Below are positions 1-11,204 of a stretch of DNA of 64,000 bases, piece by piece. Each line of letters starts with the position of its first letter. Within the stretch, counting starts at the first letter, position 1. Under the pieces are notes generated by a model. That model did no database searches and was not told the DNA's origin. It saw only the letters and a list, made by a program, of their open reading frames with translations. A program made the translations under genes and the position numbers. This DNA comes from Euglena gracilis (Eukaryota; Euglenida; Euglenophyceae; Euglenales), in NCBI GenBank assembly GCA_039621445.1, contig CP154954.1, forward strand, positions 40,355,572-40,419,571, given 5' to 3'.

Positions 1-1696
1 AACGCGTGCGATGGACACATGTGTGGGGGGCATATGATGGTGGAATGGAAGCATGCTTTACCCCCACCTCAACCCCAGGCCATACAACCCACAGACATGC
101 AGATGTGCACGTTTCTGGAGAACGCTCGCACACACACGCACACGCACTCGATGAAGGTTCAACGTCTAACGCACGACACATGCAGTCCACCAGGGTTGGC
201 GTTTTTCCCCAGTGGGGTACGTTGCCAAGGGGCACTGAAGGCAGGCAGGAGCGCAGGAGCAACAGCGCCTTCTGGTTGCTTCACACCTGGCATCCCCATC
301 ATTATAGGTTGGATTGATTTGGCTGTGAGGGCCACGGTGGGTCAGGCGGTTAATTTGTCACCCAGGTGCAAGAGGGGGCACACTGATCCCTCAGTTTGTC
401 CCATCCCGCCGATGCCCTCCGGGCAGGTGCCCCTGAATAAAGGCTTGGTGGAGTTTTCATGGAGAAGCTGTGTGGTTTATTCTGTTGTCAATTTTTTTGC
501 AAAATTTCTGCAAACACGTCATTGGGGGGTGCATTCAATTCTGTCAAGTTTTGAGAAGTTTTTTTTTTGATTGTTTCCCATGTGGGCGGGGTTGCAGCCT
601 GCCCATATGCCGCCCCACCACCAGACACATGATGCCCAGGCAAGGCATTTTACAACCCCAAGCCAGACAACGGGTGAAAGGTGGTTAGTGGTGGCCAATG
701 GTCAACTGCTTCTGGCCGTGTTCTTGGCCTGTTTTCCTGCTCTTTCTGCCCTTCTTCCTTCGGCCACCTCCTTTGATGCGGTCTTGCGTCGTTCTGCAGC
801 GCTTCAGCAGCTTTGAAGCAGTTTTGCCACCTTGGACCTGTCTTGAGGGCTTTGGTCTTGCACTTGCCGTGGTTCAGCTTTGGCTGCTTTGGACCTCTTT
901 CCGCTTCGCAGTGGCCACCTTGGCCACATTGGGCCCTGCTCACCGTGCTTTGGCTGCAAAGGCAGCCAAAAGGTTTGCTTCGGCCAGCTCGAGTTTCTAC
1001 CAGTGCTCTATCTGCTCTCCTCACACCTTGTGCCTGTTTTCTTGGCCACCCTGTTTGTTTCTTGGGTCGTGCCAGAAACAAGGCCATTGCATGAGGTTTA
1101 GGTTCAGGCATTGGATGATAAGTGCCTTGCCATGCCATGCATTTGATTTGATACACTGACCAATGTTGATGTGTCTCCTGATGTTTGGTGGTGGGTGGCA
1201 TTGGGCCAGGGCAGACAATGCTGGTTGTATTGACGGTCGCCGCATATTTTATCTTTTTTTTTGCGGCAATTTGTTTCCACAACAAAAAAGTTGGTTCCAC
1301 CAGAACCCAGTCCAGTGGGAAAAGAGCTCTCAGTGGTGGCTGTGTGCTTAATCTGGGCGGGTCTTTTTTCAGATGGCTAACCAAATGTTTGGCCGTCCGT
1401 TTTGGTGGGGGCAGCATGAGGTCCGAAGCCGTTCGCAGAAAAAACAGGCACCAATGCTTTGCACTCTGGGATGGGCCACACCGGGGTCGCCAGAAGGCAG
1501 CCCCGCCGCAGCCGCTGGCAGAGTGGCGGAGGCGGGTGGGCTGGAGCGGCATGCGCCCAGCCGCGACGGTGAAGATGAGGTGTGCGTGTGTGGGTGGGGG
1601 TTTGAACAATCAATTGGCATTCCTTCGTTCTCCATCCTTGCCATTTATTATTTTTGCTGAAATGGAGGGCCTTACTTTTGGGGGGGGGTTACAGGC
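1..1696. other. No recognisable gene
   Basis: Mixed sequence with G and C runs and a short CA/CG dinucleotide tract near 129-147. Open frames exist on both strands, the longest being 319 codons on the minus strand at 650-1609, but they overlap each other, are compositionally biased and show no domain or motif I recognise. I see no RNA gene or mobile-element coding region here. Confidence 0.5.
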
Positions 1697-2735
1697 TTGT
1701 GCTTAGTCAGGTGCCCACCCCATGGGGGGGTGCCAGGGGCAGGCACCCTCCAGCACTCATCTGACTACCCCCCGGGGGCCATTTTGGCCATTTGGTTTGG
1801 CAAAAATTGCTCTTTTTGCGCCTTTTTTCCGCCAGCAATTTTGCATTTTTGCTGGAAAAGTTTTTTGATTGCCAAAATTCCTCGTTTGACCCCCATTTCC
1901 CCAATACAGAAAATGTGATACCAAATTTGTCAATTTTTTGCTCGAAGATAAGCATTCTGTTGACCCCCCCCAAAAAAACGCAGAATTGACAAAATTTTCG
2001 GCGTCGGGGGATGATCGGGGGCAAACCGAGGAGTTTTTCATTCAGTCAAAGAATTCCCAGCAAGGATCTAAAAGTCGACAAAAAAAAAACACAAAAAAAC
2101 GCAAATTTTCACAAAATCGAAAAACACAAAAAAAAACAAAATAAAACACATTTGCTTCCCCCCCTGCACCGGGGATTGTGTCTGCCAAGAAACAATTGTT
2201 GTTGTTTTTTTTTTTGCCCCCCACGTGGCTTCACGCTAATCCCCGAAACGCGGCGGGTGGTTGGAGGAGGGGTGGTCGACACCCCCCCCCCCCCCAATCC
2301 TGTTGGGGGGTCCTACCTCTCCACCTATTTCAGGTGGGGAACCAAGCTGCCCCCCCCCCCCGCCCACCAAACTGGATTCCTACAATCGTTGGTGGGCAAG
2401 GTGCACAAGCACAAGGAAATTTCTTTTGCAAATTTTGAACCAACCACCAGGCCGTATTTTAGTTGGGTGCTGACCAGGCTTGTGCTGAGTCGGGTGCCTA
2501 CCCACGGGGGGGGGGTGCTAGGGGCAGGCACCCTATAGCACCCGATCCGACCCCCCCCCAGGGGGTAGGGTTTTGGGGGTGCCTGCCCACAGCAGGCACC
2601 CCCCTCCGACCCCGGCGCCGGGTGCCCGGAAAAGACAATTTCAATGAAAATTTCTGGGTCCCCCCCCGGACCCCCCCCGGGGTGTGTCTGCTCGTGGCAG
2701 GCACCCTATAGCACCCACCCACCTCCTCCCCCCCC
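1697..2735. repeat. Dispersed G/C-rich repeat, three partial copies
   Basis: A block reading GTGCC, a G run, then GGGGCAGGCACCCT followed by AGCAC and a C run occurs near 1707-1790 and 2488-2565. A shorter copy (GGCAGGCACCCTATAGCACC) is near 2697-2717. The copies share order and spacing but differ in homopolymer length. I do not recognise the family. The region between copies is G/C-run sequence without a gene. Confidence 0.55.
2575..2603. repeat. Perfect 12-bp hairpin
   Basis: GGGGGTGCCTGC (2575-2586) is followed by a 5-nt loop and its exact complement (2592-2603). It lies within the dispersed G/C repeat zone and shares the core word GGCAGGCACC with it, so it may be a pair of repeat ends meeting head to head. 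No U-tract follows, so I do not call a terminator. Confidence 0.6.
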
Positions 2736-3595
2736 GGGTTGGAAAGCACAAGCTTGTTGCCTGTGGCCTTTTGGAGTCCCTCCTGGCAATCCCTCCTGGC
2801 AAAGCAATGGCATGTTCCCTATCCCCCAAACTCCCCGTTGATGCCACAACCTCTGCCTCTCAGCACCCCCAAATCCCAAAATGTTTTCGGGGCCAGATTG
2901 TTTTAATGCCAGGAAATGGGGGGATCCAAAATGGGCAGAGGGACCCCCCATTTTTAAAAAGGAAATCCCTGGTGGCTGGCTAATTTTATTCCTATGGTAT
3001 TTCCCCTTGGTGAAGCTTCTGAATTTAAAGGAGTATAAACCGTAATTACTCGTGAATGCTTGATGGAATACTTTCAAAACAAATGTCGCTTTAAAAGATG
3101 TTGATACAGATGAGAGTGCCAAAGACGAAATACGTTGATATTTTTATTCCATATTTCTATGATTCCACCCTGGCTGCAGTTGAGTCGGGGCTCCCCAGGG
3201 TCAGAAGTGGGTGATTGGTTCATTTATGGCCAGTTTCCCCCCCAGGACCCTGTCTTGGTGGGGTCCTAGGGGGGGGGGTCCCGCAATTCTTGGCAAAATT
3301 TTTGCACCAAAAGATGAGGTTATTTTGAAGACTGGGGGGGGTCGGGGGGGGGGGGGCGGTTGCCTCTCCCCCCCCCCCCCGCCAGCGGGCACAAAAGGCG
3401 CCCGGAACTCCACGGTCAGTGGGTCCTGTGGGCACCGTCCCCCGGTGGGTGCTGGGGGGGGGGGGGCCTTTGGGGTTGGGGGCCTGGGGGGGAACTGGCC
3501 ATGACTCGATTGGTTTCCAGAAAAAAGCAGCTGACTGTTTTCTTTTTGGGGGTGAAAATGAACAGGGGGTGGCACGGTCATAACCTGTGTATGTG
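2736..3595. other. No recognisable gene
   Basis: Long C and G runs (for example 3333-3380) and unremarkable AT-richer sequence near 2985-3180. The open frames that cross it are low-complexity shadows of the GTGC microsatellite downstream. Nothing else is supported. Confidence 0.45.
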
Positions 3596-3627
3596 GGTGT
3601 TGGTGCGCGTGTGCGTGTGCGTGTGCA

Positions 3628-3663
<36 letters not shown>

Positions 3664-3721
3664 TGTGGGTGGGTGGGTGTGGGTGTGGGTGTGGGTGGGT
3701 GTGTGTGTGCGTGTGTGTGGA
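3596..3721. repeat. TGCG/GT microsatellite with G-quadruplex-type tract
   Basis: A GTGCGT array passes into about eight TGCG units (about 3630-3663), then GGGT/GTGGG repeats and GT repeats. Seven GGG runs separated by 1-3 nt occur in 3667-3699, which satisfies the usual four-run G-quadruplex pattern on the plus strand. The Cys/Val-rich and His/Thr-rich frames across it are repeat translations, not genes. Confidence 0.85.
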
Positions 3722-5540
3722 CGCATTTGTGCCCATGTGCCCCCCTCCATCCATTCTCAGCTTGCGAAAGGTGGAGGAGGCAGAGTGTCGTTTTATCACC
3801 AGCAAGGAGCGGTGCCTGGCGCTGGGTGGCCACAGTTGGACTGCTTTCAAGCCCCGTATTGAGAATTTCCAGATGTTCTGATTGTTCCCCAACTGGGGGG
3901 TGCAGTACCCGCAACTGACGGACGGCTTTGCCTGGACAAGGTGTGGCAACCTGCAGCCTCTCCAACCTCCCATGTTGCTAGGGCAGTCCACAGGGGACCG
4001 GATTTTTGCTTTTTTTTGTCGCATTAAGGACCGCGCTTCAAGGTCTTGCCTTTAGGCCCAGTAGCCGGCCAAAGGCCGGACTGGGGCCTGACGAGATCAA
4101 AAATCGAAATCAAAAAATTTTCGATTTTTTTTGAAATGGGTTCTCATTTTTCCAAAGAATTTGGTGGCATTTTTTTTGCATGTTTTCCTTTTATTTCCAC
4201 ATGAAAAATCTTCCAGAAAATCATTAACTGAGCATTTTTTGGTTTATTTTCAACGATGAAACAGGGATTTCCCAACAACTTTGGTGTTAGGTTCAGCATG
4301 CATGTGACCAGCCAAATGACCCCTCACCGGTCCATCCCCCCCATTCTCTCAGGTCGTTCCAAGTGTTCCCCGGCAGGAGGTGGGTGTTTCTGGACACCCC
4401 TGTTCTTTGCCATTGTATTGCCTGCCATTCACTGGCTTGTTTGCTGAGGGCTGCCCCCCCCCACCCAAGGAAGTACGGGAATCGGCGAAGCAGCCACGGT
4501 CAACCCCCTCCCCCCCAACAACCAGCTGTATTCCCGGCAGCACCAATTTCGACCCCCCAATGAATTTTCCCCGCGGCTTTTGCGCCAGGCGGGTTTGTTT
4601 TAAAAAAATCTGTGGAAATGCTGTGGTGTGGGGGGTCAACCACCCCCCCACCGTGGGGGGTCAACCACCCCCCCCCCCACCGTGCTTTCCCGTGCAGTCC
4701 TGTCCCAGCATCGCCATCCGCACACGTTGCGATGCGTTGCGCTCTTGTATCATAGAACGTTAAAAATTAACCAATAACCTGAGAATAAAGCAAGTGTCAC
4801 CCATAACCTTGAAGAACAAGTTGATTAATTCCGCCCGCATTATTTTCTGTTTCAAAGAGCAATTTGTGGATGGTCTGACCCCCACCTTCCTGCAGTTTGA
4901 ATTTGGCGGGGGAGGTTCCAGGTTCCTGTGAAAACCAAAACTCAAATTCATTTTTTTTTGTTCGCTGTTGTCATTTGAAGCCAAAGGATCCACAATTTTT
5001 TTGGGTTTGTGTGCAGAAGTCTCTAAATCATTTGGCATTCTTCCTCCAGTCAATCAACCGAGTCCATCATTTTGTGAATCCATCTCTCACTTTTATTGAA
5101 CCCACAGCACCCCTCAACCAACCACCCACCCACCTGAAATCCAGCCAAGATCGGCTGTTCACGTTTGTGGGAGATTATCTTCCCAGAACTAATTGCAGAC
5201 AACATGGGGGTTGCACTGGGAGGAATTTTATCGCGCAAAAGAATGCGCCGGGGAGGGCGAGAGCCCCTCCCCCCCATTTCAATTTAACCTTGCTATCAGA
5301 GAGCGAAAAATCCCCCACACCACTCCACACTGATGTGCAGGTTGAGTGGGTTCCGTAAAGATGAAGCAAGAAGTTAAATTGGGATCAGGGTGAAGCCCGA
5401 AATTCGAAGACGGTTTTTTTTTCTGGAAAAACACCAATTCGGGAAAATGAGGGTCAGAAAAAAAATGTTTCCCCTAAACGGGCCCACCCCATGCAGGGGT
5501 TTTTTTAAGACCGGGGGGGGTCCTCCCCCCACACACCCAC
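3722..5540. other. No recognisable gene
   Basis: AT-richer stretches (4090-4260, 4750-5100) alternate with C-run sequence. A bulged hairpin lies at 4055-4088 (CCGGCC, AAA loop, GGCCGG, extended outward by AGT/ACT and GGCCC/GGGCC). Two tandem copies of a unit containing GGGGGTCAACCACCCCC lie at about 4628-4684. No coding domain is visible. Confidence 0.45.
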
Positions 5541-5712
5541 CCCCCTGGGCCCCCCAGGGTTCGATATGAGGAGGGCGTACGTGGTTTAGGTGGGGGGGGT
5601 GTCCCCCCACCCCCCCCCCTCATGGCCAGCAGGGGTGGTCCGGACCCCCCCTGGACAGGTGGGGGGGTGGACCCCCCCACCTGTCCTTATATCGAACCCT
5701 GGGGCCCCCGGG
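5541..5712. repeat. Nested inverted repeats (foldback-like)
   Basis: Outer arms of about 33 bp, imperfect, lie at about 5541-5574 and 5678-5712. The core CCAGGGTTCGATAT on the left meets ATATCGAACCCTGG on the right. Inside them is a perfect hairpin: GGACAGGT plus seven G (5653-5667), a 4-nt loop, and its complement (5672-5686). This could be a small foldback or MITE-like element; I see no target duplication. Confidence 0.55.
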
Positions 5713-5939
5713 GGGGGGAGGGGGTCCTGGGGGACCCACCAAAAATGGCCGAAAAATCGCGAAAAGTGCTAAAAAAAGAATTTTTTCAGCGCCTGGGGCG
5801 CCGAAAGTATATCCCACCCCCCTCCGGGGGGGAGGGGGTCCGGCGGACCCACCTCCCCCCCCCGGGGTCCAAACTTAAAAATATCCCTGACCCCATGCTG
5901 GCGTCTCTGAAGCGGTGGGGCATCCACTCAAAAAAAAAG
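5713..5939. other. No recognisable gene; flank of the DIRS nest
   Basis: G-run sequence ending in an A-run just before the GACC that begins the first DIRS terminal repeat. No feature is supported. Confidence 0.4.
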
Positions 5940-6042
5940 GACCACTCGGGCTCCGCACTGCGAGATGGTGAGGCCCTGCTTTCTTTGCCGGCTGTTCTGT
6001 TCTGGTGTGTTTGTGCGTGCGCGGGGAATGCTTCCTACTGCT
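5940..6042 (+). repeat. Left terminal repeat of DIRS element C, first part
   Basis: It begins GACCACTCGGGCTCCGCACT and closely matches B's left repeat (12587-12709) up to the motif TACTGCT, where element A interrupts it. The remainder resumes at 12440. The first 33 bases are the reverse complement of block a' inside C's 3' region (21149-21181). Confidence 0.8.
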
Positions 6043-6160
6043 GACCATTCGGGCTTCGCACCTTCAGGGGGTGAGATCCTGCTTTGTGTGCCGGCTGTTT
6101 TGTTGTTTGTGTTCTTTTTTGGCGGGGTGCTTCTTACTGCTTTTTGGTGCCGGAGTTGGC
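6043..6160 (+). repeat. Left inverted terminal repeat of DIRS A
   Basis: Bases 6043-6077 are the reverse complement of 12063-12097. Bases 6067-6160 match the reverse complement of 12286-12382 with few mismatches, ending in GGTGCCGGAGTTGGCG. Confidence 0.8.
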
Positions 6161-6189
6161 GGATATTAACGCCCTTCGACAACATCAAA

Positions 6190-7978
6190 ATGGCAACGTA
6201 CGCAGAAATCTTGACATCAGAGGATGAATCAGTTTTCGACAATTCGTGGAGCGAGCTCTTTTTCAACGGGGACAAGGTGGCGAAGCTATTGGCGGAGTCG
6301 TCCCCGGAATCCCTCGTCGCCGTCATCGCGGCCGGGCAGAACTGGCTGGGAGGCGGATGGCACACGACGAAGTGCGCAAAGAAGGTCCACGAGTTGACCC
6401 AGGTGGCGATGGTCTCCAGCCAAGTCGGAGACTACAGGAATTCGTTCTTGTACTCGGTGGCGTTGGCAGGAAGTGTGGAGGTACCACTGATTGACTTGGG
6501 GCAGACAGCAGCGGACGTGGCGTTCAAGTTGGCGGATCGTTGGCTGGAGAAGAGTTCGAAGAAAGACAAAGGGATGACGCCACGAGCGGAGCGGTCCGCG
6601 ATGGAGGAGGACGGAGAAGACGAGGAGGACAACGACAACGACGACGCGGAAGAACGGCTCCCCTGGCAGGAAGAACTGGCGCCCCTGGCGCCAGAGCTGG
6701 CAGCGTGCCTTCGGCACGTCGAAAAGGGAGTGAGACTCCCCTGGAAGATGGTCCTGGGGGAGCTGCCCAGGTATAACGGGATGAAAAGTCGTGCAGAGGA
6801 TAACAATCACAACGCAGACGGCAAAGGGGCCTGGGATAAACAATTGAAGTCATGGCAACAAAAGATGTTACACCTGGAAAGGATGGTGGCATGCCTGTAT
6901 GGCAGTGTGGAGACAGATTATCAAATATTGGCACAACAATTGCTTTTTGCTGTAGCAGAGATGGAACAGACACTGCTGAAGGAGAGGAAGAGGTGCAGCA
7001 TTCCAGGGGCAATCCCCAGCACCAACAACGGGCTGTTCTCCAAAGAAGGCTTGGCTGTGGACAAAGCCCAATGGGCTCTGAATCAAGCAGGCCTGGCAAC
7101 AGCCTTTTCAAGACATTCTATGTCTCATTTTCCCATCCCCACAGGAAATAAAGGATTTAAGTTCAAGTGGGGCAAAGGCAAAGGCTATGGCAGCCAAGGC
7201 AAGGCTGGGAGGGGAAAAGGCTATGGCAGCCTGTGGAAGAACCCAGGATGGCAGAAGGGGTATGGATACCCTACTGAATCTTCCCACTCCCTACTCATGC
7301 CACAGGAAAGGCAAGGGCAAAGCCTGAAGCATCAAAGCCTGAAGCATCAAAGTCCCCAAGAAGGGGTGAAGCCATCACAGCCAGACCATCAATGGAGTGG
7401 GGGAGAGACCCCCCAGCTGAGCTCCATGGAGGAGGTAATCCCCCTGCTGACCCCTGCTCTGAAGCCATCCCCAGTCTGGCAAGGGCTCATGGGGACAGGG
7501 GCCTGGCCCAGCACAAACTCCCCCCCTATGGAATGGGAGAGAGGAATCATTCAAAGCCTGGATTTCAGAGAAAGGGCCTGGGAAAAGGTGCCTCTGTTTC
7601 AGAGACTAAGAAAATGTCTGCCATGGTGGCAGGAAAATGCAAATCAGTGGGTAGTAGCACTAATTCAAAAAGGTGTGCAGCCAGACCACCCCCTACCTCT
7701 GGGTCTGTCAAAAAGGCAGCAGCAAAAGTCAGTGCAGGAAATCAGCCTGGCCTCCAAAATCTTGCAGGAGTACCAAGAAAGTGGGGCAACCAAAAAAGTA
7801 CAAAATGCCCAAGACACTGCCCATCTGGTACCCTGGTTTGTGTTGTCCAAACCAGAAGGGGAGGGGGTCAAGCATCGACTTATCACAGATTGTCGAGATC
7901 TAAATCAATTTTGCTGTCCAGAGAAGTTCACTTTGGAAAACATGTCCACAATTTTCCCCACTCTAAAAAAGGGGGATT
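6190..7978 (+). pseudogene. DIRS A gag-pol, 5' part: gag-like region and RT amino end
   Basis: I take the ATG at 6190 (MATYAEILTSEDES) because upstream codons lie in the terminal repeat. Residues 1-320 are gag-like: an acidic tract (EEDGEDEEDNDNDDAEE) and then a Gly/Lys/Tyr-rich stretch with GKGKGYGS-type repeats, probably RNA binding. The frame runs straight on into RT amino-terminal motifs (HRLITDCRDLNQF, TLENMSTIFPTLKKGD), so gag and pol were a single frame with no visible gag stop. It breaks at 7978, where an LTR element is inserted. The same frame resumes at 9676, since the 1697-bp insert including one duplicated GATT accounts exactly for the frame change. The gag function is inferred from position and composition. 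Confidence 0.75.
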
Positions 7979-8387
7979 TGAAAGATCCGGGCAGCATGCC
8001 CACAATGGCAATTGCTGGCATGCAGATGGCAGCTTCCGCAACACTGGCATTCTTCAACCTTCAGAACACAGAACTTGCACACCCAGCAGACTTTGCATAA
8101 TCTCCCCTTTGAATTTGCCAGGCACTTGGGACACCCAATCCCAGGGGGACTTTCCCAATTCTTCTTCCCCTTGGCACGCAGCATCAGCCAAATGCACAAA
8201 TACAGCAGAACACTCCTTCAAGTCCAGTCCACAGCGCCACGCAAACAAGTCATGGGATTTGCCCTACCAGAAAAATGAATTAGGAACTTCTCTGCTGGAA
8301 ATCCTTAATTCACCAATCTGTAATGCCAAATGTTGTAATGCCAAAGGCTGGCATGCCAAAAGTTGCTGTGCAGCAAGGCCACTCACA
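7979..8387 (-). repeat. LTR of TRIM-like element (3' LTR in its own direction)
   Basis: 409 bp, starting TGAAAGATCC and ending GGCCACTCACA on the plus strand. It looks identical to 9263-9671, which implies insertion too recently for LTR divergence, or gene conversion. Confidence 0.9.
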
Positions 8388-8398
8388 CTCCCCTCTCC
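8388..8398 (-). other. Candidate polypurine tract
   Basis: The plus strand CTCCCCTCTCC reads GGAGAGGGGAG on the minus strand, directly abutting the LTR. In LTR elements such a tract primes plus-strand DNA synthesis. It gives the element's orientation. Confidence 0.55.
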
Positions 8399-9262
8399 GG
8401 GCGAGCTTTGCTGGGTCCAACTCCCAACAAAGCGAGTCAAAAAATTAAAAAGTGGCCTTGGTTGCCGTCACACCCGTAAAATAAAAAAAATAGGAATTTT
8501 AAATACGGTTCGAAGTGTTGCACCTGTCTTGGGGCAAAGCTCCCCCAGGTGGACACTCCTACAGCAAACACACAGGCAGGCTGCAGAGGAAGGGCACCCA
8601 CACCCCCTTGGAACCTCCTCCCCTGATCACCTCTTCTTTTTCAGGGGAAGACATCCCAAAGATGCCCCTTGGACCATCATGGGTGGAAACCTACCCTTCC
8701 ACCCAAAATGGCCCAGAGGTGGGTGGGGTCCCAAGCAGGGGGTGAAATGGGCAAACTGGGGCATTTAAATTCTAGTTAATTTGGTCAACTGCGGCTCACC
8801 ACAACCCACTGTCGAGCCATTTAATGAGATTTCCACCCAGCAAACACCCACCGCGGCATGGCCACATGCCCTCAGCGGCCATCTCCCACAGACATGTGTA
8901 ATTTATTGGGTTTACTGCCCCAGAACTGGCCACAGACACAGCACGCGGCATGCCACAAACATCAGCCAAATACTTCGAATCTGACCTGTCCAGCTTGCCA
9001 TTACTTCCCCTTCACTTTCTTCCTCCTCTCTCTTCTTCCCCTTGTTCTGGCTTTTCCTTCTGTCTGCACCCCCTTGTCGCACATCTCGATTGCATGTCTG
9101 AATTTGGAATCTCCATGTCCAAAATTGTCTTCAACACTTCTGTCCGAAACCTTCCCATGACCAAATCTGGCATTGCAATCTTCAGCATGACTGCCCAGAT
9201 CATGCACTTTCTGAGCATCTTGGGCAGAGAACTTGTTTGTACAGGCTGGACTGACTTGTTTG

Positions 9263-9671
9263 TGAAAGATCCGGGCAGCATGCCCACAATGGCAATTGCT
9301 GGCATGCAGATGGCAGCTTCCGCAACACTGGCATTCTTCAACCTTCAGAACACAGAACTTGCACACCCAGCAGACTTTGCATAATCTCCCCTTTGAATTT
9401 GCCAGGCACTTGGGACACCCAATCCCAGGGGGACTTTCCCAATTCTTCTTCCCCTTGGCACGCAGCATCAGCCAAATGCACAAATACAGCAGAACACTCC
9501 TTCAAGTCCAGTCCACAGCGCCACGCAAACAAGTCATGGGATTTGCCCTACCAGAAAAATGAATTAGGAACTTCTCTGCTGGAAATCCTTAATTCACCAA
9601 TCTGTAATGCCAAATGTTGTAATGCCAAAGGCTGGCATGCCAAAAGTTGCTGTGCAGCAAGGCCACTCACA
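9263..9671 (-). repeat. LTR of TRIM-like element (5' LTR in its own direction)
   Basis: 409 bp, same sequence as 7979-8387, followed by the duplicated target GATT at 9672-9675. Confidence 0.9.
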
Positions 9672-11204
9672 GATTGGGCAGTCAAACTAGATTTGAAAGA
9701 TGCATACTTTCATCTGGGTCTGGAAAAAGATTTCAAAAAATTTGTCAGAATTCAAGTGGGATCAGACCTGTGGGAGTTTGAGGGGGCCTGTTTTGGCCTA
9801 AGCACCCTCCCAAAATTGTTCATGTCACTAATGAAAGTTCTGTTAAAACTGTGGAGGTCAAAGGGAATGCAGGTGTTCGTCTATTTGGACGACATCATTC
9901 TGTTTGGTTCAACAGAAAATTTGGTGAAAAAACATTTACTGCAAATGCTGGACACATTAGGGGAGGCTGGGTTCAAGGTCAGCCAGAAAAAGTCTGTGTT
10001 TACTCCCACACAAAGGCTGCAGCATTTGGGGTTCATCATAGACTGGGAAAAAGGTCAACTGGAGGTGCCCCCACACAAACTAAAAACTATCAGAAAGGAA
10101 CTGGGCAAGGTGGTGCTGGCCCAAAAACTAAGCTGCAGAAAAATAGCCAGCATTCTGGGGCAAGTCAGAAGTTACCTCCCTGCTCTGCCATTTTTAAGGC
10201 TGGTAACCCAGGAGCTTTTAAAGTTCAGCCAGATGCACCAAGAAAGGGGCTGGGATTTTTGCGTCGACCTTCCAGAAAGGCTGAAAGGGGAAATCAAATT
10301 GCTGAAGGCATACTTGCAGCCAGGCCTGGGCAGGCCTTTCCTGCAACAGGCAAAAAGGGTGCTCCATTCAGACTCCTCCACATGGGCATGGGGGGGAGTG
10401 GATTCATCCCAAAATCAAATCATCCAAGAATTTTGGAGGGAGAAAAATTGCCTACACATAAATGTGAAAGAATTGATGGCAGCTGTTCAGACAGTAAAAG
10501 CATTTGCCCAGCCAGGGGAGACAGTGCTGTTAAATGTGGACAATCAGGTAGCACTGAGTTACCTTACCAAATGGGGAGGCAGAAAAACACACCTCAATCA
10601 GATTTTGGAACCCCTGTTTCATTGGTGTTGGGAAAACCAAGTTCAGTTGCAGGTTCAGTGGGTTCCTTCAGCAGCAATGTTGGCAGACCCCCTCACAAGG
10701 TGGGATCAAGACAGGGGGGATTATACCCTGTGCCCAAAACTGTTCACCCAAAATTTGAGGTTCTTCAGAAAGGACATTGCTCCAGACACAGACATGTTTG
10801 CATCTCCAGGAAATGCAAAATTACAAAAATTTGTGGCCAGATGGCCACACCACCAGGCTTTTCTGGTGGATGCATTGAAATGCGACCTGAGCTCAGCCAA
10901 AGAGGTTTATGCCAACCCCCCATGGAAGGTAATTTTTCCATGGCTCATCAGACTGAGGCTGAACAAGCAGGTGAAATGTCTTTTGGTGACACCCATGTGG
11001 GTTTCCAGTCCATGGTGGCCCCTGTTAATCAAAATGTCCAAACCAGGGACAGGAATGTTGGTCTTACCCCCCAGGGAAGGCATGTTCAGCAACTGTTGGG
11101 GGCAATCAATGCCAAAGCCAAAATGGCCCCTGGCTTGCACAGTGGTATCAGGTTCCTTTTGGAACAGCAAAAAATGTCACATCAAGACATTGAAAATGTC
11201 CTGA
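9672..11204 (+). pseudogene. DIRS A pol, 3' part: RT, RNase H, methyltransferase-like domain
   Basis: This is the continuation of the frame broken at 7978. RT motif A is VKLDLKDAYFHL, and the catalytic YLDD box lies at 9892-9903. RNase H begins with LHSDSSTWAWGG (Asp at 10371) and includes NVDNQVALSYLTKW. A methyltransferase-like domain follows: DMFASPGNAKLQKF and the NPPW motif at 10914-10925, the type found in many DIRS elements and related to N6-adenine methylases; its activity is unproven. The frame ends at 11204, overlapping the recombinase start. All key motifs are present, so this part was functional until the LTR insertion. Confidence 0.85.

Larger units (their letters stand above)
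7979..9671 (-). mobile_element. Non-autonomous LTR retrotransposon (TRIM-like) inside DIRS A
   Basis: It is 1693 bp, with 409-bp LTRs at 7979-8387 and 9263-9671 that read identical throughout. Ends are TG...CA. It is flanked by the 4-bp duplication GATT (7975-7978 and 9672-9675). Removing one GATT and the element restores an uninterrupted RT frame (KKGD then WAVKLDLKD). The 875-bp interior has no gag or pol. Next to the left LTR the minus strand reads GGAGAGGGGAG, a good polypurine tract, so transcription is probably on the minus strand. No primer-binding site starting TGG is obvious after the other LTR. The short frames inside the LTRs (such as two identical 88-codon ones) are not genes. Confidence 0.9.

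Noticed and set aside
650-1609. 319-codon minus-strand frame
   Set aside because: Low-complexity Pro/Lys/Arg sequence with overlapping frames on the other strand, no motif, and no sign of conservation within the window.
3360-3881. Val/Cys/Arg-rich frames over the TGCG microsatellite
   Set aside because: Pure repeat translation with overlapping frames on both strands.
4055-4088. Terminator or structured RNA at a GC hairpin
   Set aside because: There is no neighbouring gene, no U-tract and a bulged stem. It is just as likely chance in G/C-rich sequence.
8012-9562. Two identical 88-codon frames
   Set aside because: They lie in the two LTRs of the small element and are identical because the LTRs are. 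No domain.
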